Source: Mesobacterium pallidum (lineage in GTDB: Bacteria; Pseudomonadota; Alphaproteobacteria; Rhodobacterales; Rhodobacteraceae). From it: DNA of 64,000 bases. This document shows, piece by piece, positions 1-7,507 of this stretch. The notes under the pieces are model-generated. The model worked only from the letters and a program-made list of their open reading frames with translations. It ran no database searches and was not told where the DNA came from. The DNA is taken from positions 1-64,000 of the forward strand of contig NZ_JAIMID010000008.1 of the NCBI RefSeq assembly GCF_019966535.1, written 5' to 3'. Position 1 is the first letter of the stretch; each line of letters opens with the position of its first letter. Made by a program: the position numbers and the translations under genes.

Positions 1-91
1 CTCAGCATAACAACGAAAGCCGCCTGATCATGCCCTCAGGCCATCCGGGAAATTACACCACCTTGACGGACGTGACCGGCCGAAGCTCCGG

Positions 92-1033
92 TTGATCCCG
101 CCCGAGCTTGTGGACGAGTCCCTGACACGCGAGCTGGCGGAAGGGGCTTGCATCGTGCAGGGCGTGGAGTTCGACCCGGACGGCAACCGGGTGGCCTATC
201 ACGTCCTCCCGAGCCGCCCGCATGACCAGTTCGCCAACTACGCGCCGCCCGTGCGGGTTCCGGCGGATGACATTCTCCACATTATGAAGCCGCTGGCGGC
301 GGGGCAGGTCCGGGGCGTCTCTTGGCTGGCCCCGGTCATCCTGCCCGCCTCCGAATTTGACCAGCTCTGTGATGCGCTGCTTGTCGGGGTGAAGGTCGCG
401 GCGATGCACTCCGCCTTCCTTGTGGACATGAACGGCACGGCGGGCGAGCCCTATGACGGCACGGAGTCGGGTGGCATCATGGAGACCGGCCTTGAGCCCG
501 GCACCATGAAGCGGCTGCCCACCGGCTATGACGTGAAGTTCAACACGCCCGGGCAGACCCAAGAGATTGGCGCGTTCCTTCGCCTCAACCTGCAACAGCT
601 TGCCGCCGGGCTGGGGCTGCCGGAGCACCTTCTTTCCGGCGATCTGACCGGGGCGAACTATTCCAGCCTCCGGGCCGGGCTGCTGCCGTTCCGGCAGCGG
701 GTGGAGCAAGTCCAGTATGGCACCCTTGTTCCCCAGCTTCTTCGCCCGATCTGGCGGCGCGTCGTCACCTTTGGCGTCCTCTCGGGCGAGCTGGCGGCCC
801 CGGACTTCGAGTCCAACCCCCGGGCCTATCTGGCGGCGGAATGGCTGCCTCCGAAGCCCATGCAGGTTGACCCGCTCAAGGACGTGCAAGCGACCGTGGC
901 GGAGCTGGAAGCCGGGCTGACCAGCCGCCGCAAAGCCGTGGCCGAACGGGGCTGGGCACTGGAAGACCTGGACTCGGAGATTGCCGCCGCCCCGCACACC
1001 CCCAAGCCCAAGGAGCCCGACAATGCCGCTTGA
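92..1033 (+). CDS. Phage portal protein (lambda family), N-terminally truncated or frame-disrupted
   Basis: The sequence from LRLIPPELVDES onward, including the DDILHIMKP and GQVRGVSWLAP segments, is typical of lambda-type portal proteins, which form the dodecameric DNA gate of the capsid. Portals of this family are usually about 480-530 residues, and only about 313-341 are in frame here. The frame is open upstream of position 92 only to a TAA at 8-10, and 92 is merely a TTG, so the first roughly 150 residues are missing or lie in another frame. A different frame is open from the window edge to about 95, which would fit a frameshift between 10 and 90. The gene overlaps the next start by 11 bases. 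It is probably non-functional as read. Confidence 0.75.
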   Translation: MIPPELVDESLTRELAEGACIVQGVEFDPDGNRVAYHVLPSRPHDQFANYAPPVRVPADDILHIMKPLAAGQVRGVSWLAPVILPASEFDQLCDALLVGVKVAAMHSAFLVDMNGTAGEPYDGTESGGIMETGLEPGTMKRLPTGYDVKFNTPGQTQEIGAFLRLNLQQLAAGLGLPEHLLSGDLTGANYSSLRAGLLPFRQRVEQVQYGTLVPQLLRPIWRRVVTFGVLSGELAAPDFESNPRAYLAAEWLPPKPMQVDPLKDVQATVAELEAGLTSRRKAVAERGWALEDLDSEIAAAPHTPKPKEPDNAA

Positions 1034-2804
1034 CGATCTTCTTTTCCGACGCGGCGACCTGACGCCTGCAAGTTTCGACTCCGACGCCATGACCGTGGAG
1101 GCTGTTATCTCCACCTTCGCGGACGTGACCCGGCGCGATGCGCGGGGCAGCTTCACCGAACGGCTGGACCCCGCCGGGCTGGACCTTTCCGGGCTGGTGG
1201 GGGCTCCGGTCCTCGACGGGCACCGGCAGGGCTCCGCCCGCGACGTGGTGGGCACCGTGACCGCCTATCGCATGGAGCCGGGGGCACTTGTCGCCACCAT
1301 CCGGCTGAGCTCTGCCGCTGACGCTGCCCCCGTGGTGGATCGAATCCGCGAAGGCACTCTGCGCGGCGTCTCCATAGGCTACCGCGTCACCCGCTGGGAG
1401 CCCTCCAATTCCCGCGCCCGGCTGAGGACGGCGGCGGCGTGGCGTATCTTTGAAGTCTCCGCCGTCCCAATCCCCGCCGATCTTGGCGCAACTTTCAGGA
1501 GTCAGGACATGGAGCCCGACGAAATCGAAATCACCACCGAAACCCGCGAAGACGACCGGGCGCAGACCCGGGCAGCAATCCGGCAAATTGCCCGTTCCGC
1601 TGGCATGACCAGCGAACAGGCGGACGACATGGTGGACCGAGAGCTGTCCATCACCGAAGCCCGGGCGGAAGCCTTTGAGGCAATGCAGGACCGTGGCCGC
1701 ACCACGCCGCGCATCCGCACGGCGACCCGCGAGGCAGACAACCCCGCCACGGTCCTGCAACACCGCTCCGACGCGCTCTATGCCCGCGTCTCTGGCGAAG
1801 CCCCGTCGGACGCGGCGCGGCCCTACATGAGCGAACGCTTGCTCGACGTGGCGCGGGCTTGCGTGGAGGCCACCGGCACCAGCACCCGGGCGATGGACGC
1901 CGACCAGCTCTTCCGGGCTGCCATGCACACCTCGTCCGACTTCCCCCAGCTTCTCACCAGCACCGGCAACCGGACGCTGGTGGCGGCCTATCAGGCGGCT
2001 CAGAGCCCGGTGAAGACGACGCTGGCGCGGCAATCGACCTTGGCCGACTTCCGGCCCGGGACGCGGCTCAAGCTCAGCGACATCGGCACTCTGGGCGAGG
2101 TGAGCGAGTCGGGTGAGATCAAGCACACCAGCCGGGCGGAAGCGTCCGAGTCCTATGCGCTCGACACTTACGCCACCCAGTTCGCTATCAGCCGCAAGGC
2201 GCTCATCAACGACGATCTGGGCGCGTTCCGCGACTGGGGTGCGACGGCGGGCCGGATGGCGGCGGAGACGGAAGCCAACCTGCTGCTGTCGCTGCTGCTG
2301 TCCAACCCGACGATGGGCGAAGACGCCACCGCGCTCTTCCATGCCGATCACGGCAACCTTGCCAGCCCGGGCACGTCGCTGGGCAGCGTGGCGGACATCA
2401 CCGCTCTGGACGTGGCCCGGAAGGCCATGCGCGGCATGAAGGCGCTGGACGGTGTGACCCCGATCAACGCCACGCCGAAATATCTGCTGGTGGGGCCGGA
2501 GCTCGAAACCCAAGCGGAGCAAGTCCTTGCTCAGATTTACGCCACGACCTTCACCGACGCCAACCCCTTCACCGGGCGGCTGACGCTGCTGGTGGAGCCG
2601 CGCATCACCGATGAGAGCTGGTATCTCTTCGCGGACCCGGCGGCGCTGCCTGTGCTCGAATACAGCTATCTGAGCTCCGCTCAGGGGCCGCAGATGGCGT
2701 CCCGCGAAGGCTGGGACGTGCTGGGCATGGAGTTCCGCGTGGTGCTGGACTTCGGCTGTGGTGCCGTCGACTGGCGCGGCGCTTACCTCAACCCGGGCGA
2801 CTGA
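1023..2804 (+). CDS. Prohead protease / major capsid protein fusion
   Basis: This 593-aa protein joins two head-morphogenesis functions. Residues about 1-165 resemble HK97-type prohead proteases (S/T-rich strands, GAPVLDGHRQGSARDVVG with a candidate catalytic His, and GTLRGVSIGYRV). Residues about 280-593 resemble a Mu gpT-like major capsid protein (TLADFRPGTRLKLSDIG, FAISRKALINDDLGAF, and the C-terminal WDVLGMEFRVVLDFG). The Glu/Asp/Arg-rich linker at about 170-250 probably acts as the scaffold segment. Start ATG 1023 is chosen because it sits just inside the portal stop, a normal translational coupling; the longer open frame from 981 has no family support. Protease-capsid fusions are known in siphophages and satellites of Alphaproteobacteria. 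The order (portal before, joiner after) supports the call. Confidence 0.85.
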   Translation: MPLDDLLFRRGDLTPASFDSDAMTVEAVISTFADVTRRDARGSFTERLDPAGLDLSGLVGAPVLDGHRQGSARDVVGTVTAYRMEPGALVATIRLSSAADAAPVVDRIREGTLRGVSIGYRVTRWEPSNSRARLRTAAAWRIFEVSAVPIPADLGATFRSQDMEPDEIEITTETREDDRAQTRAAIRQIARSAGMTSEQADDMVDRELSITEARAEAFEAMQDRGRTTPRIRTATREADNPATVLQHRSDALYARVSGEAPSDAARPYMSERLLDVARACVEATGTSTRAMDADQLFRAAMHTSSDFPQLLTSTGNRTLVAAYQAAQSPVKTTLARQSTLADFRPGTRLKLSDIGTLGEVSESGEIKHTSRAEASESYALDTYATQFAISRKALINDDLGAFRDWGATAGRMAAETEANLLLSLLLSNPTMGEDATALFHADHGNLASPGTSLGSVADITALDVARKAMRGMKALDGVTPINATPKYLLVGPELETQAEQVLAQIYATTFTDANPFTGRLTLLVEPRITDESWYLFADPAALPVLEYSYLSSAQGPQMASREGWDVLGMEFRVVLDFGCGAVDWRGAYLNPGD

Positions 2805-2805
2805 G

Positions 2806-3021
2806 ATGGCGACCGTGGCTGAGCTGACCAAGATGCGGGCGGACCTCCATGCCGCCCGCATGACCGGGGCACGGGAGTTCCGGGACCAGAACGGCGAAAC
2901 CGTCGTCTACAAGTCCGACTCCGAGATGGCCCGGGCGCTGGCGGCGCTCGACGCCGAGATTGCGGCGGCTCAGTCCAAGCCGCCGTCCACCATCCTCTTC
3001 CGAACCTCGAAAGGACTCTGA
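2806..3021 (+). CDS. gpW-like head-tail joining protein
   Basis: A 71-aa protein whose pattern (an N-terminal helix, then GAREFRDQNGETVVYKSDSEMARALAALDAEIAA) matches the small gpW-type head completion proteins, which sit under the portal and stabilise packaged DNA. It starts 2 bases after the capsid gene stop, with the preceding gene's 3' end supplying translational coupling. The position between the capsid and cement genes agrees. Similarity was judged by eye only, so the family is likely rather than certain. Confidence 0.7.
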   Translation: MATVAELTKMRADLHAARMTGAREFRDQNGETVVYKSDSEMARALAALDAEIAAAQSKPPSTILFRTSKGL

Positions 3022-3022
3022 G

Positions 3023-3352
3023 ATGAAGAACTATGTGCAGAAGGGTGAGAACATCACCGTGACCGCGACCGCCGCCGCCAGTTCGGGCGAAGGCGTCCTT
3101 GTGGGCAGCCTCTTCGGCATCGCCGCCGGGGACGCCGCCATTGGCGAAGACCTCGACCTTGTGACGGTGGGCGTCTTCACCATGCCCAAGGTGAGCACCG
3201 ACGCCTTCACCGTGGGGGCCGTCGTCTACTGGGACGACTCCGCCGGGCTGGTCACGACCGACGACGACACCGGCAACAACCCGGAAATCGGGCTGGCCGT
3301 GACCGCCGCCGCCAACCCCAGTGGCACCGTCAACGTGCGGCTCAACGGCTGA
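3023..3352 (+). CDS. DUF2190 family capsid cement protein
   Basis: A 109-aa beta-rich protein with the DUF2190 pattern: MKNYVQKGENITVTATAA at the start, an Ala/Gly-rich VLVGSLFGIAAGDAAIGEDL segment, then VGAVVYWDD and IGLAVTAAANPSGTVNVRLNG at the end. Members decorate or reinforce phage capsids. The start ATG follows the gpW-like stop by one base. It closes the head block: no connector, tail tube or tape measure gene follows. Confidence 0.8.
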   Translation: MKNYVQKGENITVTATAAASSGEGVLVGSLFGIAAGDAAIGEDLDLVTVGVFTMPKVSTDAFTVGAVVYWDDSAGLVTTDDDTGNNPEIGLAVTAAANPSGTVNVRLNG

Positions 3353-3356
3353 GACG

Positions 3357-3614
3357 ATGAACGCCCCGGCACGTCATAGGGCCTTGCCGCCTCCGACCGC
3401 GCGTCTTCTGTCGCGCCCGGAGGCGGCTGCCTATGTTGGCGTGTCGCCTTCTACCTTCGACAAGCTCATGGCTGACGGGCTCATGCCCCGGCCCTTGAAG
3501 GTCTATGCCCGCACCCTCTGGGACGTGCGAACGCTGGACGCTTCCATTGATTCCTTGCACGACACTTGCGACTCGCAGGATGGTGACAGTCCCGATGACA
3601 ACGAATGGGACTAG
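3357..3614 (+). CDS. AlpA-like helix-turn-helix regulator / excisionase
   Basis: An 85-aa protein with a MerR/AlpA-type winged helix: LLSRPEAAAYVGVSPSTFDKL followed by MPRPLKVYARTLWDVRTLDA, where the second half is the wing that reads DNA. Such proteins act as excisionases or as activators of integrase and excision genes. The C-terminus is very acidic. It ends 3 bases before the integrase start, so the two are co-transcribed. ATG 3357 is preferred over upstream in-frame codons because it directly follows the cement gene stop and starts just before the HTH. Confidence 0.75.
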   Translation: MNAPARHRALPPPTARLLSRPEAAAYVGVSPSTFDKLMADGLMPRPLKVYARTLWDVRTLDASIDSLHDTCDSQDGDSPDDNEWD

Positions 3615-3617
3615 ACC

Positions 3618-4733
3618 ATGAACCAAATTCTCCGACGACCACCCCGATACTGTCAGGGGTTTGCCGATAGGCACAGCAAGCCGCGATGGTATTTCCGCCG
3701 CCCCGGTTTCCCCCGGAGCCCGCTGCCCGGGCTGCCGTGGAGCCCCGACTTCATGGCAGCCTATGAGAAGGCCATGCAGGGCGAGAAGGTCCAGATAGGC
3801 CGCTCCAAGAGCGTCCCGGGCACCATTGGCGCACTCATCGCCAGCTACTACCAGACGCCAGACTTCATCGGGCTCAGCCCGTCGACGCAGCGCGTCTATC
3901 GCAACATCCTCGAACGCTTCCGCAAGGACCACGGGGACAAGCGGGTGGCGAAGCTCGAAAAGCGGCACATTCAGAAGATCATGGCGGAGCGGTCTGACAC
4001 CCCGTCCAGCGCCAACCGGCTTCTGCGGATGCTGCACACGCTCATGGTTCATGCCATTGACTTGGGCTGGCGGCCCGACGATCCGACCGTGACCGTCAAG
4101 AAGCTCCGGGCCAAGACGACCGGCTTCACCACATGGGAGGAAGAGCACATTGCCGCCTTCCTCAACTATCACCAGCCGGGCACACGGGCGCACACCGCGC
4201 TCATGCTCTTGCTCTACACCGGGCAGCGGCGTTCCGATCTGGTGAGGATGGGGCCTGCCAACGTCAAGGACGGCTTTATCAGCATCGTGCAACAGAAGAC
4301 GGGGCAGCCGGTGGACATTCCGATCCTGCCGGAGCTTCAAGCGGTGCTCGATTCGCTGCCCAAGACAGAGACCTTCCTTGTCTCCGACCGGGCCGCAGAC
4401 GATGGCCGCGCCCTCACCCCGGAGAGCTTCACCAACTGGTTCCGTGACATGGTGAAGGACGTGACCGTGGAACGGGACGGGAAGCGGAAACGGGCCTTGC
4501 CCGATGGTCTGAGTGCGCATGGGCTGCGAAAAGCGGTTTGCCGTCGCATGGCCGAAGCCGGGCTGACACCGCACCAGATCATGTCCATCAGCGGGCACAA
4601 AACCCTGTCGGAAGTGACCCGCTACACCGTCGCGGCGAGTCGGAAGATGCTGGCGCAACAGGCTGCGGAGGCGCTTGGGCGCATCGGCAGAGAAGAAGGG
4701 AGTAGTTCCCCAACTGTCAAACCGCTAGGATAG
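3618..4733 (+). CDS. int: Tyrosine-type site-specific integrase
   Basis: A 371-aa phage-type tyrosine recombinase. The catalytic set is visible: Arg204 in TGQRRSDLVRM, His301-x-x-Arg304 in SAHGLRKAV, His327 in SGHKTLSEVTRY and the Tyr336 nucleophile in TRYTVAA. Residues about 60-160 form the SAM-like core-binding domain (STQRVYRNILERFRKDHGDKRVAKL). All key residues are present, so the enzyme looks intact even though the portal gene is not. It is the last gene before tRNA-Lys, consistent with integration at the tRNA 3' end and with alpA directly upstream. Confidence 0.93.
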   Translation: MNQILRRPPRYCQGFADRHSKPRWYFRRPGFPRSPLPGLPWSPDFMAAYEKAMQGEKVQIGRSKSVPGTIGALIASYYQTPDFIGLSPSTQRVYRNILERFRKDHGDKRVAKLEKRHIQKIMAERSDTPSSANRLLRMLHTLMVHAIDLGWRPDDPTVTVKKLRAKTTGFTTWEEEHIAAFLNYHQPGTRAHTALMLLLYTGQRRSDLVRMGPANVKDGFISIVQQKTGQPVDIPILPELQAVLDSLPKTETFLVSDRAADDGRALTPESFTNWFRDMVKDVTVERDGKRKRALPDGLSAHGLRKAVCRRMAEAGLTPHQIMSISGHKTLSEVTRYTVAASRKMLAQQAAEALGRIGREEGSSSPTVKPLG

Positions 4734-4785
4734 GTTTGACAATTCGCCTGCTAAGGCTTTGATTTTGCTTCACGCATTTGGATAG

Positions 4786-4861
4786 TGGTGAGCCGTGCAG
4801 GATTCGAACCTGCGACCCACTGATTAAAAGTCAGTTGCTCTACCAACTGAGCTAACGGCCC
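4786..4861 (-). tRNA. tRNA-Lys (anticodon TTT)
   Basis: On the minus strand a 76-base cloverleaf is readable. The acceptor arms GGGCCGT and ACGGCTC pair with one G-T wobble, the D-arm GCTCAGTTGGTAGAGC and T-loop GGTTCGAATCC are canonical, and the anticodon stem CTGAC/ATCAG (partial) encloses TTTTA with anticodon TTT. CCA is encoded. Its 3' end faces the integrase, so it is the probable attachment target. Confidence 0.95.
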
Positions 4862-4873
4862 ACTGTGGGGCGG

Positions 4874-4902
4874 CTTCTAGAAACACCCGCGACCGGGGTC
4901 AA
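4874..4902 (-). promoter_or_regulatory. Promoter of tRNA-Lys
   Basis: On the minus strand, TTGACC (4902-4897) and TAGAAG (4879-4874) are separated by exactly 17 bases and lie 13 bases upstream of the tRNA 5' end. This is a good sigma-70-type arrangement for a stable RNA. It was judged by eye. Confidence 0.6.
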
Positions 4903-4969
4903 CCCCGAAAAATCACGAAATCGCACGGCTCTATGGATTCATCCCCGGACAGGGCGTATATGCGCCGCC

Positions 4970-5809
4970 ATGACGCGCCAGGACCATCAGAATTTGCCCT
5001 TCATGAAGATGCACGGGCTGGGCAACGACTTTGTCGTGCTGGACGCACGGGCGCGCCCCGTGACCGTCTCGCCCGCGCTCGCGCTGGCGCTGGCCGACCG
5101 GCACATGGGGGTGGGGTTCGACCAGCTGGCGGTGATCGAACCGCCGCGCGGCAATGGTGACGCGCACCTGGTGTTCCTCAATGCCGACGGCAGCGCCTCG
5201 GCCGCCTGCGGGAATGCCACGCGCTGCATCGCGCGGCACCTGATGGACGAGACCGGGCGCGATGCGCTCGTGTTGACCACCGACCGGGGCACGCTGCTGG
5301 CAAGGGACGCGGGTCATGGCCTGACCTCGGTCAACATGGGCGCGCCGCAACTGACGTGGGACGAGATTCCGCTGGCGCGCGAGATGGACACGCTCGAGCT
5401 GCCCATCGAGGGCGCGCCGACCGCGACCGGGATGGGCAACCCGCATTGCACCTTCTTCGTGGACGATGTGTCCGCCATCGACCTCGCCACGCGCGGCCCG
5501 CTGGTCGAGCATGACCCGCTCTATCCACAGCGCACCAACGTGCAATTCGCGCAGGTCATCGGGCCCGATCACCTACGGATGCGCGTGTGGGAACGCGGCA
5601 CGGGTATCACCCTCGCCTCTGGCTCTTCCTCCTGCGCGACGGCGGTGGCGGCAGCGCGGCGGGGCCTGTCGGGCCGCACCGTCACCATCGAGCTTGACGG
5701 CGGCACGATCCATATCGACTGGCGCGAGGACGGCGTCTGGATGACCGGCCCCACGGCGCATGTCTTTGACGGCGTCCTCACCGCCCGCTGGCTGGAGCAG
5801 GTGGGATGA
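4970..5809 (+). CDS. dapF: Diaminopimelate epimerase
   Basis: A 279-aa enzyme that interconverts LL- and meso-diaminopimelate for lysine and peptidoglycan synthesis. [15 protein letters not shown] near the N-terminus is the family signature, and the two catalytic cysteines are Cys80 in [16 protein letters not shown] and Cys222 in [11 protein letters not shown]. The length is normal for the family. ATG 4970 is chosen because it lies just before the conserved start; the longer frame from 4865 reaches into the tRNA flank. It overlaps mtaB by 4 bases (ATGA), so the two are translationally coupled. Confidence 0.96.
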   Translation: MTRQDHQNLPFMKMHGLGNDFVVLDARARPVTVSPALALALADRHMGVGFDQLAVIEPPRGNGDAHLVFLNADGSASAACGNATRCIARHLMDETGRDALVLTTDRGTLLARDAGHGLTSVNMGAPQLTWDEIPLAREMDTLELPIEGAPTATGMGNPHCTFFVDDVSAIDLATRGPLVEHDPLYPQRTNVQFAQVIGPDHLRMRVWERGTGITLASGSSSCATAVAAARRGLSGRTVTIELDGGTIHIDWREDGVWMTGPTAHVFDGVLTARWLEQVG

Positions 5810-7065
5810 AGCCGCCGGTCTTCTCGACCCTCGGCTGCCGTCTCAACGCCTACGAGACCGAGGCGATGAAGGAACTGGCCGAGGCGCAGGGCATCGACAA
5901 TGCCGTGGTGGTGAATACCTGCGCCGTGACCGCCGAGGCGGTGCGCAAGGCGCGGCAGGAGATCCGCAAGCTGCGCCGCGAACACCCCGAGGCGCGGCTG
6001 ATCGTGACCGGCTGCGCCGCGCAGACCGAACCCGAGACCTTTGCCGCCATGCTTGAGGTGGACGCGGTCATCGGCAATACCGAGAAGATGCAGCCCGAGA
6101 CCTGGGCCGGCCTCGCCGCCGATTTCATCGGCGAGACGGAGCGCGTGCAGGTCAACGACATCATGTCGGTGACCGAAACCGCCGGCCACCTGATCGACGG
6201 CTTCGGCCGCCACCGCGCCTATGTGCAGGTGCAGAATGGCTGCGATCACCGCTGCACCTTCTGCATCATCCCCTATGGCCGGGGCAATTCGCGCTCGGTT
6301 CCCGCCGGGGTCGTGGTCGATCAGATCAAGCGGCTGGTGAACAAGGGCTTCAACGAGGTAGTGCTGACAGGGGTCGACCTGACCTCCTGGGGTGCCGATC
6401 TGCCGGGGGAGCCGCGCCTGGGCGACCTGGTCATGCGGATCCTGCGGCTGGTGCCGGACCTGCCGCGCCTGCGCATCAGCTCGATCGATTCGATCGAGGC
6501 GGACGAGAACCTGATGCTGGCCATCGCGACAGAGCCGCGCCTGATGCCGCATCTGCACCTGAGCCTCCAACACGGCGATGACCTGATCCTCAAGCGGATG
6601 AAACGCCGCCACCTGCGCGACGACGCCATCGCCTTTTGCGAAGAGGCCGTGCGCCTGCGCCCCGACATGGTCTTTGGCGCCGACATCATCGCCGGCTTCC
6701 CGACGGAAAGCGAGGCGGCCTTCGACAACTCGCTGAAGCTGGTCGAAGAATGCGGGCTGACCTGGCTGCATGTCTTCCCCTATTCGCCCCGCCCGGGCAC
6801 CCCGGCGGCGCGGATGCCGCAGGTCAAGGGGCCGGCGATCAAGGACCGCGCGGCGCGGCTGCGCGCGGCCGGGACGCTGCGCGTGGCGGCGCATCTGTGT
6901 GCCCAGCAGGGGCAGATCCATGACGTGCTGCTGGAAAGCCCCCGCATGGGCCGCACCGCGCAATTCACCGAGGTGACATTCGCCGAAGACCAGCCCGAAG
7001 GCGCCATCATCCGCGCCCGGATCATCGGCCATGACGGGCAGGTCCTGCAGGGCGCGGCCGCCTGA
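5806..7065 (+). CDS. mtaB: tRNA threonylcarbamoyladenosine methylthiotransferase MtaB
   Basis: A 419-aa radical-SAM methylthiotransferase that converts t6A37 to ms2t6A37 in tRNAs reading ANN codons. The N-terminal UPF0004 domain begins with [16 protein letters not shown], and its conserved cysteines also appear in [10 protein letters not shown] and VTGCAAQ. The radical-SAM CxxxCxxC cluster is Cys146, Cys150 and Cys153 in [15 protein letters not shown]. The opening resembles MtaB rather than MiaB (short N-terminus, CRLN). It overlaps dapF by 4 bases. A 442-base gap follows before the injection system. Confidence 0.93.
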   Translation: MKPPVFSTLGCRLNAYETEAMKELAEAQGIDNAVVVNTCAVTAEAVRKARQEIRKLRREHPEARLIVTGCAAQTEPETFAAMLEVDAVIGNTEKMQPETWAGLAADFIGETERVQVNDIMSVTETAGHLIDGFGRHRAYVQVQNGCDHRCTFCIIPYGRGNSRSVPAGVVVDQIKRLVNKGFNEVVLTGVDLTSWGADLPGEPRLGDLVMRILRLVPDLPRLRISSIDSIEADENLMLAIATEPRLMPHLHLSLQHGDDLILKRMKRRHLRDDAIAFCEEAVRLRPDMVFGADIIAGFPTESEAAFDNSLKLVEECGLTWLHVFPYSPRPGTPAARMPQVKGPAIKDRAARLRAAGTLRVAAHLCAQQGQIHDVLLESPRMGRTAQFTEVTFAEDQPEGAIIRARIIGHDGQVLQGAAA

Positions 7066-7507
7066 CCTTTCGGGCACTCGCCCATACCGCGAAATGACTT
7101 TACGTCAGGCAAGAATCTGCTGACCGGCAAACATGCCTTTCGGACTCATGTCCTAACCCTTTGAAATCCCTGCCATCCCAGCCAGGGCACCGTCAGGAAT
7201 TCCGTACTTGATTCAAAATGGCAGAATCTGCCATGCTCTTAATAGTTGAAGTTCGCATTTGCACATTCTCATTAAAGGGCAAGGGACGCGCATTCTCCCG
7301 TCACGCTGACGGCATTTCCGATCCCCAAAGGCGCGCCCCCGTCCCGGACGACATGCCAAGGCCAGCCAGGCCTTTGACCCCGCCCGCGCGGGACCGGGAA
7401 AGGCATGCCGGATGACATTGGCGATACGGCGAGTTTCGGCCTCCGTCACGCGGGGCGCGCTCGGCCGAGCTGTCCCGGACCTGTCATCACTAGGGAGCCT
7501 TCGCGCC
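7066..7507. other. Regulatory gap upstream of the injection-system operon
   Basis: This 442-base stretch has no convincing gene. Its middle (about 7140-7280) is markedly richer in A and T than the coding DNA on either side, as expected for a promoter region of a transferred locus. It contains one perfect inverted repeat (7218-7234). No confident -35/-10 pair was identified. A purine-rich AGGGAG at about 7492 probably serves as the ribosome-binding site of the sheath gene. Confidence 0.6.
7218..7234. promoter_or_regulatory. Perfect 7+7 inverted repeat, candidate operator
   Basis: ATGGCAG and CTGCCAT flank an AAT spacer in the AT-rich part of the gap, about 270 bases before the first injection-system gene. 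The two arms are exact reverse complements. No T-run follows, so a terminator is unlikely; a dimeric regulator site is the simpler reading. Function is inferred only. Confidence 0.4.

Larger units (their letters stand above)
1..4785. mobile_element. Right end of a prophage or capsid-forming satellite integrated at tRNA-Lys
   Basis: Six plus-strand genes with short gaps or overlaps form a head-morphogenesis block (portal, protease/capsid fusion, gpW-like joiner, DUF2190 cement) followed directly by an AlpA-like regulator and a tyrosine integrase. The integrase ends 52 bases before the 3' end of tRNA-Lys, the usual place for an integrase next to its attachment site. Tail, lysis and replication genes are absent from this stretch. 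The left end lies outside the window. It could be a prophage with a large internal deletion or a phage-inducible island that encodes its own capsid; int next to alpA fits the second idea. The attachment core probably overlaps the tRNA 3' end, but the second copy cannot be seen. Confidence 0.75.

Noticed and set aside
876..2861. 661-residue minus-strand ORF opposite the capsid gene
   Set aside because: It is a GC-rich shadow frame: its protein lacks any family pattern, and the plus-strand frame encodes a clear protease/capsid protein.
4865..4969. Longer dapF start in the tRNA flank
   Set aside because: The extension has no similarity to the family, lies on the tRNA-Lys promoter and lacks a ribosome site; ATG 4970 precedes the conserved N-terminus.
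7218..7415. 65-aa ORF beginning inside the palindrome
   Set aside because: No ribosome site or protein pattern; it covers the regulatory gap and ends before the sheath gene.
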